NCBI RefSeq assembly: GCF_042139015.1
Contig: NZ_JBHIKY010000001.1
Location: 62,001 to 126,000 of the forward strand
Reading direction: 5' to 3'
DNA length: 64,000 bases
Source of the DNA: JBHIKY01 sp042139015
GTDB lineage: Bacteria > Bacillota > Bacilli > Bacillales > Marinococcaceae
This document shows, piece after piece, positions 61,503-64,000 of this stretch (the stretch's first letter is position 1; each line of letters starts with the position of its first letter). The notes below the pieces were generated by a model. That model did no database searches and was not told the origin of the DNA. It saw only the letters and a list, made by a program, of their open reading frames with translations. Made by a program: the position numbers and the translations under genes.

Positions 61503-62621
61503 TTATTCCTCTCTCCACTGCCATTGATCTTTGACAACGGTTTCTCTTGGTCCGATACCTTCCTCAAGCTCTACCGGAGATTCGCGGTGCCATTCCATAA
61601 AGGTACCATCATGCTCAAGTATTGTAATCCAGTAGCTGGTACCTTCTTCATTCAGGAAGCGGGCTTCATACTCCCCAAAGTCAGGATTTGTGTATTCCTC
61701 AGCTAGCTCAAGGTTCACGTCGTCCAGCCCGGCGTATTCGTGAACCTCCTCAATCATATCCTCAAGCGTTACACCTTCCTCTTTCCCGTATGATGGATAA
61801 ATGAATCTCCAAACCGGTTCTGCTGTCGGTTCGCCATCCTCAGTAAAGGAAGCGTACGCGAGAACACCATCAGCAGCTCCCGAAGAAACATTTTCAACCT
61901 CAAAATACTGGGGAATGTACGTGGTAAAAGGCATTCCTTCTTCATCCATAAGCTTGAAAATATCTGACTGCTCCATTCCTTCCTGTTCGTAACTGAATTC
62001 CTGCAGTCTTGGCATAATGCCTGCACGGAAAGACTCTTCCTCCGCACGGGCAAGAAATACGGCAAATTGAGAACGCGTCACATTAGGATTAGGACGATAG
62101 GTAAAATCACTGTAACCAGTCGTAATACGATTTTCCCCGATCAAACCGATGTCTTTAAAAGCCCAGTGGTTTTTCGAGACATCCCGGAAACGTGCGTCGC
62201 CTTCTCCATTCAGATCATAGGAACGGTTTAAGATTGCAGCCATCTGGGCTCTCGTTAAGGCTTCATTCGGACGAAATCTTTCCCCATCGTCAAAATAACC
62301 AGCCTCCACAGCTGCTGCGATTGCAGGGTAAGCGCTGTTCGCCTTTGAAACGTCCTTGAAGGAAACGGGTTCTGGGTTTTCAGTATCTAAATCGTGAATT
62401 CGTGCTAATGTTCTAGCAGCCTGGGAACGCTTAATCGGATCAGTTACACCAAATACTCCATTTTCATAGCCTGTCATCACTTCACGATCCGCGAGATAAT
62501 TAATTTCATCCTCTGCCCAAAAACCTTCCGGGACATCTGGAAAAGATGTTTCTGCTCCTGCTGCAGTAGAAGCAAATAGTACAGATGCCAGCAAAGCAGT
62601 TAATACAGCCAATTTTTTCAT
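61503..62621 (-). CDS. S-layer homology domain surface protein
   Basis: The 372-residue secreted protein has a Sec signal (MKKLAVLTALLASVLFASTAAGA) and three SLH repeats: about 25-65 (FPDVPEGFWAEDEINYLADREVMTGY), 85-125 (FKDVSKANSAYPAIAAAVEAGYF) and 145-185 (FRDVSKNHWAFKDIGLIGENRITTGY). SLH domains bind pyruvylated wall polymer. The C-terminal 180 residues, acidic and without a family I recognise, would face outward. The acidic composition suits a salt-adapted organism. AAAGGGG precedes the ATG at 62621. Confidence 0.9.
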   Translation of the reverse strand: MKKLAVLTALLASVLFASTAAGAETSFPDVPEGFWAEDEINYLADREVMTGYENGVFGVTDPIKRSQAARTLARIHDLDTENPEPVSFKDVSKANSAYPAIAAAVEAGYFDDGERFRPNEALTRAQMAAILNRSYDLNGEGDARFRDVSKNHWAFKDIGLIGENRITTGYSDFTYRPNPNVTRSQFAVFLARAEEESFRAGIMPRLQEFSYEQEGMEQSDIFKLMDEEGMPFTTYIPQYFEVENVSSGAADGVLAYASFTEDGEPTAEPVWRFIYPSYGKEEGVTLEDMIEEVHEYAGLDDVNLELAEEYTNPDFGEYEARFLNEEGTSYWITILEHDGTFMEWHRESPVELEEGIGPRETVVKDQWQWREE

Positions 62622-62794
62622 GCCTTCTTCCCCTTTCAAAATTGTATTCATCTTAACCTGGAGAACATATTATATTTTCAATATGATTACCCTCCCTTCC
62701 CTAATGAAACGTTCCTTACTGGAAAATAGAAACAAAAGTATTTGAATTTAGGTCAGAAAATCACTAAGATTCTCAATAAAATTGTTGATTTATA

Positions 62795-62835
62795 TTGTGA
62801 AGTATTGCACAATATACATGTGAATAAATTCACAT
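62795..62835 (+). promoter_or_regulatory. two Rex operators upstream of ldh
   Basis: TTGTGAAGTATTGCACAA (62795-62812) and ATGTGAATAAATTCACAT (62818-62835) both fit the Rex site TTGTGAA-N4-TTCACAA. They lie 23 bp apart, just before the ldh binding site. Rex represses fermentation genes when NADH is low. Confidence 0.75.
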
Positions 62836-62871
62836 GTATTCTTGAATTTCATTGAAGGGAGTGCGGTGATT

Positions 62872-63846
62872 ATGGCACATAAGGAGAAAGTCAACCGCGT
62901 TGTTCTGATAGGAGCCGGCTTTGTGGGAAGCAGCTACGCCTTTGCTTTAATCAATCAGGCCGTGACAGAAGAGCTTGTTATCATTGATGTAAACAAAGAA
63001 AAAGCGATCGGAGATGTAATGGATTTAAACCACGGAAAAGCATTCGCTCCTTCCTCTACAAAAACATGGCATGGTGATTTCAGCGATTGTAAAGAAGCAG
63101 ATATCGTCTGTATCTGCGCCGGAGCTAATCAAAAACCAGGAGAAACAAGACTTGATCTCGTAGAAAAAAACATGAAAATATTCAAAACAATCGTAGAGCA
63201 AGTAATGGAATGCGGGTTTGAAGGCATCTTTCTTATTGCTACGAACCCTGTCGATATACTGACTCAGGCCGTTCAAGCTTTCAGCGGCATGCCGCAGGAG
63301 CGTGTAATTGGAAGCGGAACGACGTTAGATACGGCTCGCTTCCGCTATCTGCTTAGTGACTATTTCGATGTATCCACTCACAATGTTCACGCTTATATTA
63401 TCGGCGAACATGGTGATACAGAGCTTCCTGTCTGGAGCAATGCACGCATCGGGGGTGTTCCTATTTCTGCTTACCTGAACAAAGAGAAGGCTTTCCGTGC
63501 AGAAGATCTCGAGCACGTATTTGAGAAAGTTCGTGATGCGGCGTACCATATTATCGAAAAAAAAGGAGCGACATACTACGGCATCGCCATGAGTCTAGTA
63601 CGAATCACTAAAGCTATTCTCGGAAATGAAAACAGTATTCTCACGGTCAGCGCTTACCTTGACGGAGAGTACGGAGCAAACGGCGTATATGCCGGTGTAC
63701 CTGCAGTCATCAACCGCCTCGGAACCCGTGAAATTCTTGAAATTGAACTCTCCGAAAAAGAGCAAAAGCAATTTGACCATAGTGTTCAAACCTTAAAAGC
63801 TACAATAACACCTGCACTGGAGAAAATGAACCAGAACAAAATGTAA
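62872..63846 (+). CDS. ldh: L-lactate dehydrogenase
   Basis: The 324-residue enzyme reduces pyruvate to L-lactate with NADH. It has the cofactor site VVLIGAGFVGSSYAFALINQ, the substrate-binding Arg in NQKPGETRLDLVEKN, IATNPVDILT, GSGTTLDTARFRYLL and the catalytic His in IIGEHGDTELPVWS. The start at 62872 has AAGGGAG upstream. Length and motifs are typical. Two Rex operators suggest induction under oxygen limitation. Confidence 0.96.
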   Translation: MAHKEKVNRVVLIGAGFVGSSYAFALINQAVTEELVIIDVNKEKAIGDVMDLNHGKAFAPSSTKTWHGDFSDCKEADIVCICAGANQKPGETRLDLVEKNMKIFKTIVEQVMECGFEGIFLIATNPVDILTQAVQAFSGMPQERVIGSGTTLDTARFRYLLSDYFDVSTHNVHAYIIGEHGDTELPVWSNARIGGVPISAYLNKEKAFRAEDLEHVFEKVRDAAYHIIEKKGATYYGIAMSLVRITKAILGNENSILTVSAYLDGEYGANGVYAGVPAVINRLGTREILEIELSEKEQKQFDHSVQTLKATITPALEKMNQNKM

Positions 63847-63923
63847 TTCGCGTTCTGAATTACTAAACAAGATTCTTAACTAGTTCATTATTATGTGGTG
63901 ATACACATGTCTTTAAAAGGTAT

Positions 63924-63957
63924 GAAAAACACCATCCAACAATGGATGGTGTTTTCC
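63924..63957 (+). terminator. terminator of ldh
   Basis: AAAACACCATCC and GGATGGTGTTTT form a perfect 12-bp stem with a 6-nt loop about 80 bases after ldh. The last 43 bases of the window show nothing else I can support. Confidence 0.85.
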
Positions 63958-64000
63958 TGCACGTCAAGTCAACTGGCGGGGCTTTTTTTGTTCTGCTTGC

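Overview
The window looks like chromosome from a halotolerant, probably alkaliphilic member of the Bacillaceae. Support: Bacillus-type ribosome binding sites throughout, an ectoine hydroxylase gene, a Rex-controlled lactate dehydrogenase, DUF2512 membrane proteins, a Bacillaceae-type palindromic repeat, and a neighbourhood that resembles, as I recall it, the B. subtilis yfiF-yfiN region. The genus is inference; there is no rRNA or other marker gene. No phage, insertion sequence, tRNA or CRISPR array was seen.

Layout. 1-7.7 kb: a YheO-type regulator, a TauE/SafE exporter, and a CitA/CitB-type two-component system followed by a complete tripartite tricarboxylate transporter (TctC-TctB-TctA). 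7.7-15.2 kb: TenA thiaminase II, a secreted peptidoglycan-binding protein, stand-alone ectD with an unusual leader, an aldo/keto reductase, an alkaline phosphatase remnant, and the UV endonuclease UvsE. 15.2-21.6 kb: a six-gene operon on the minus strand behind a textbook TPP riboswitch. It encodes a LuxE-like acyl-protein synthetase, a LuxC-like acyl reductase, a three-part ABC importer and an SDR reductase, and a 12-unit 20-21 bp periodic repeat follows it. 22.3-33.7 kb: a sugar/inositol-type catabolic cluster with an AraC regulator, an LnrJK-LnrLMN-like two-component system and ABC exporter, FetAB-like iron exporter genes and a PCMT. 33.9-44.7 kb: mixed metabolic genes, two decayed genes, a PadR/DUF1129 pair with twin operators, an NRAMP-like transporter and an M23 peptidase.

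44.8-60.9 kb is the most striking region, a complete class I lantibiotic locus. On the minus strand lie lanA (46 codons, an epidermin/gallidermin-group precursor), lanB, lanT, lanC and lanD (EpiD-type decarboxylase), then a LanFEG-type immunity transporter and an OmpR-type two-component system. Divergently transcribed from lanA is a four-gene set that looks like the ComQXPA quorum-sensing system: a 50-residue ComX-like prepeptide with a penultimate Trp, a ComQ-like isoprenyl transferase, a ComP-like kinase and a ComA-like regulator. The shared 223-bp intergenic region carries repeated TAATTAC-type half sites. The simplest reading is a lantibiotic governed by its own isoprenylated-peptide quorum-sensing circuit.

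The second candidate for an undescribed system is the TPP-riboswitch operon. LuxE + LuxC + SDR would form an acid-to-aldehyde-to-alcohol reduction route, and the importer and riboswitch point to salvage of a carboxylated thiamine fragment. 60.9-64 kb holds a DNA glycosylase, an SLH-domain surface protein and ldh. All family assignments rest on reading motifs by eye; no database search was possible.
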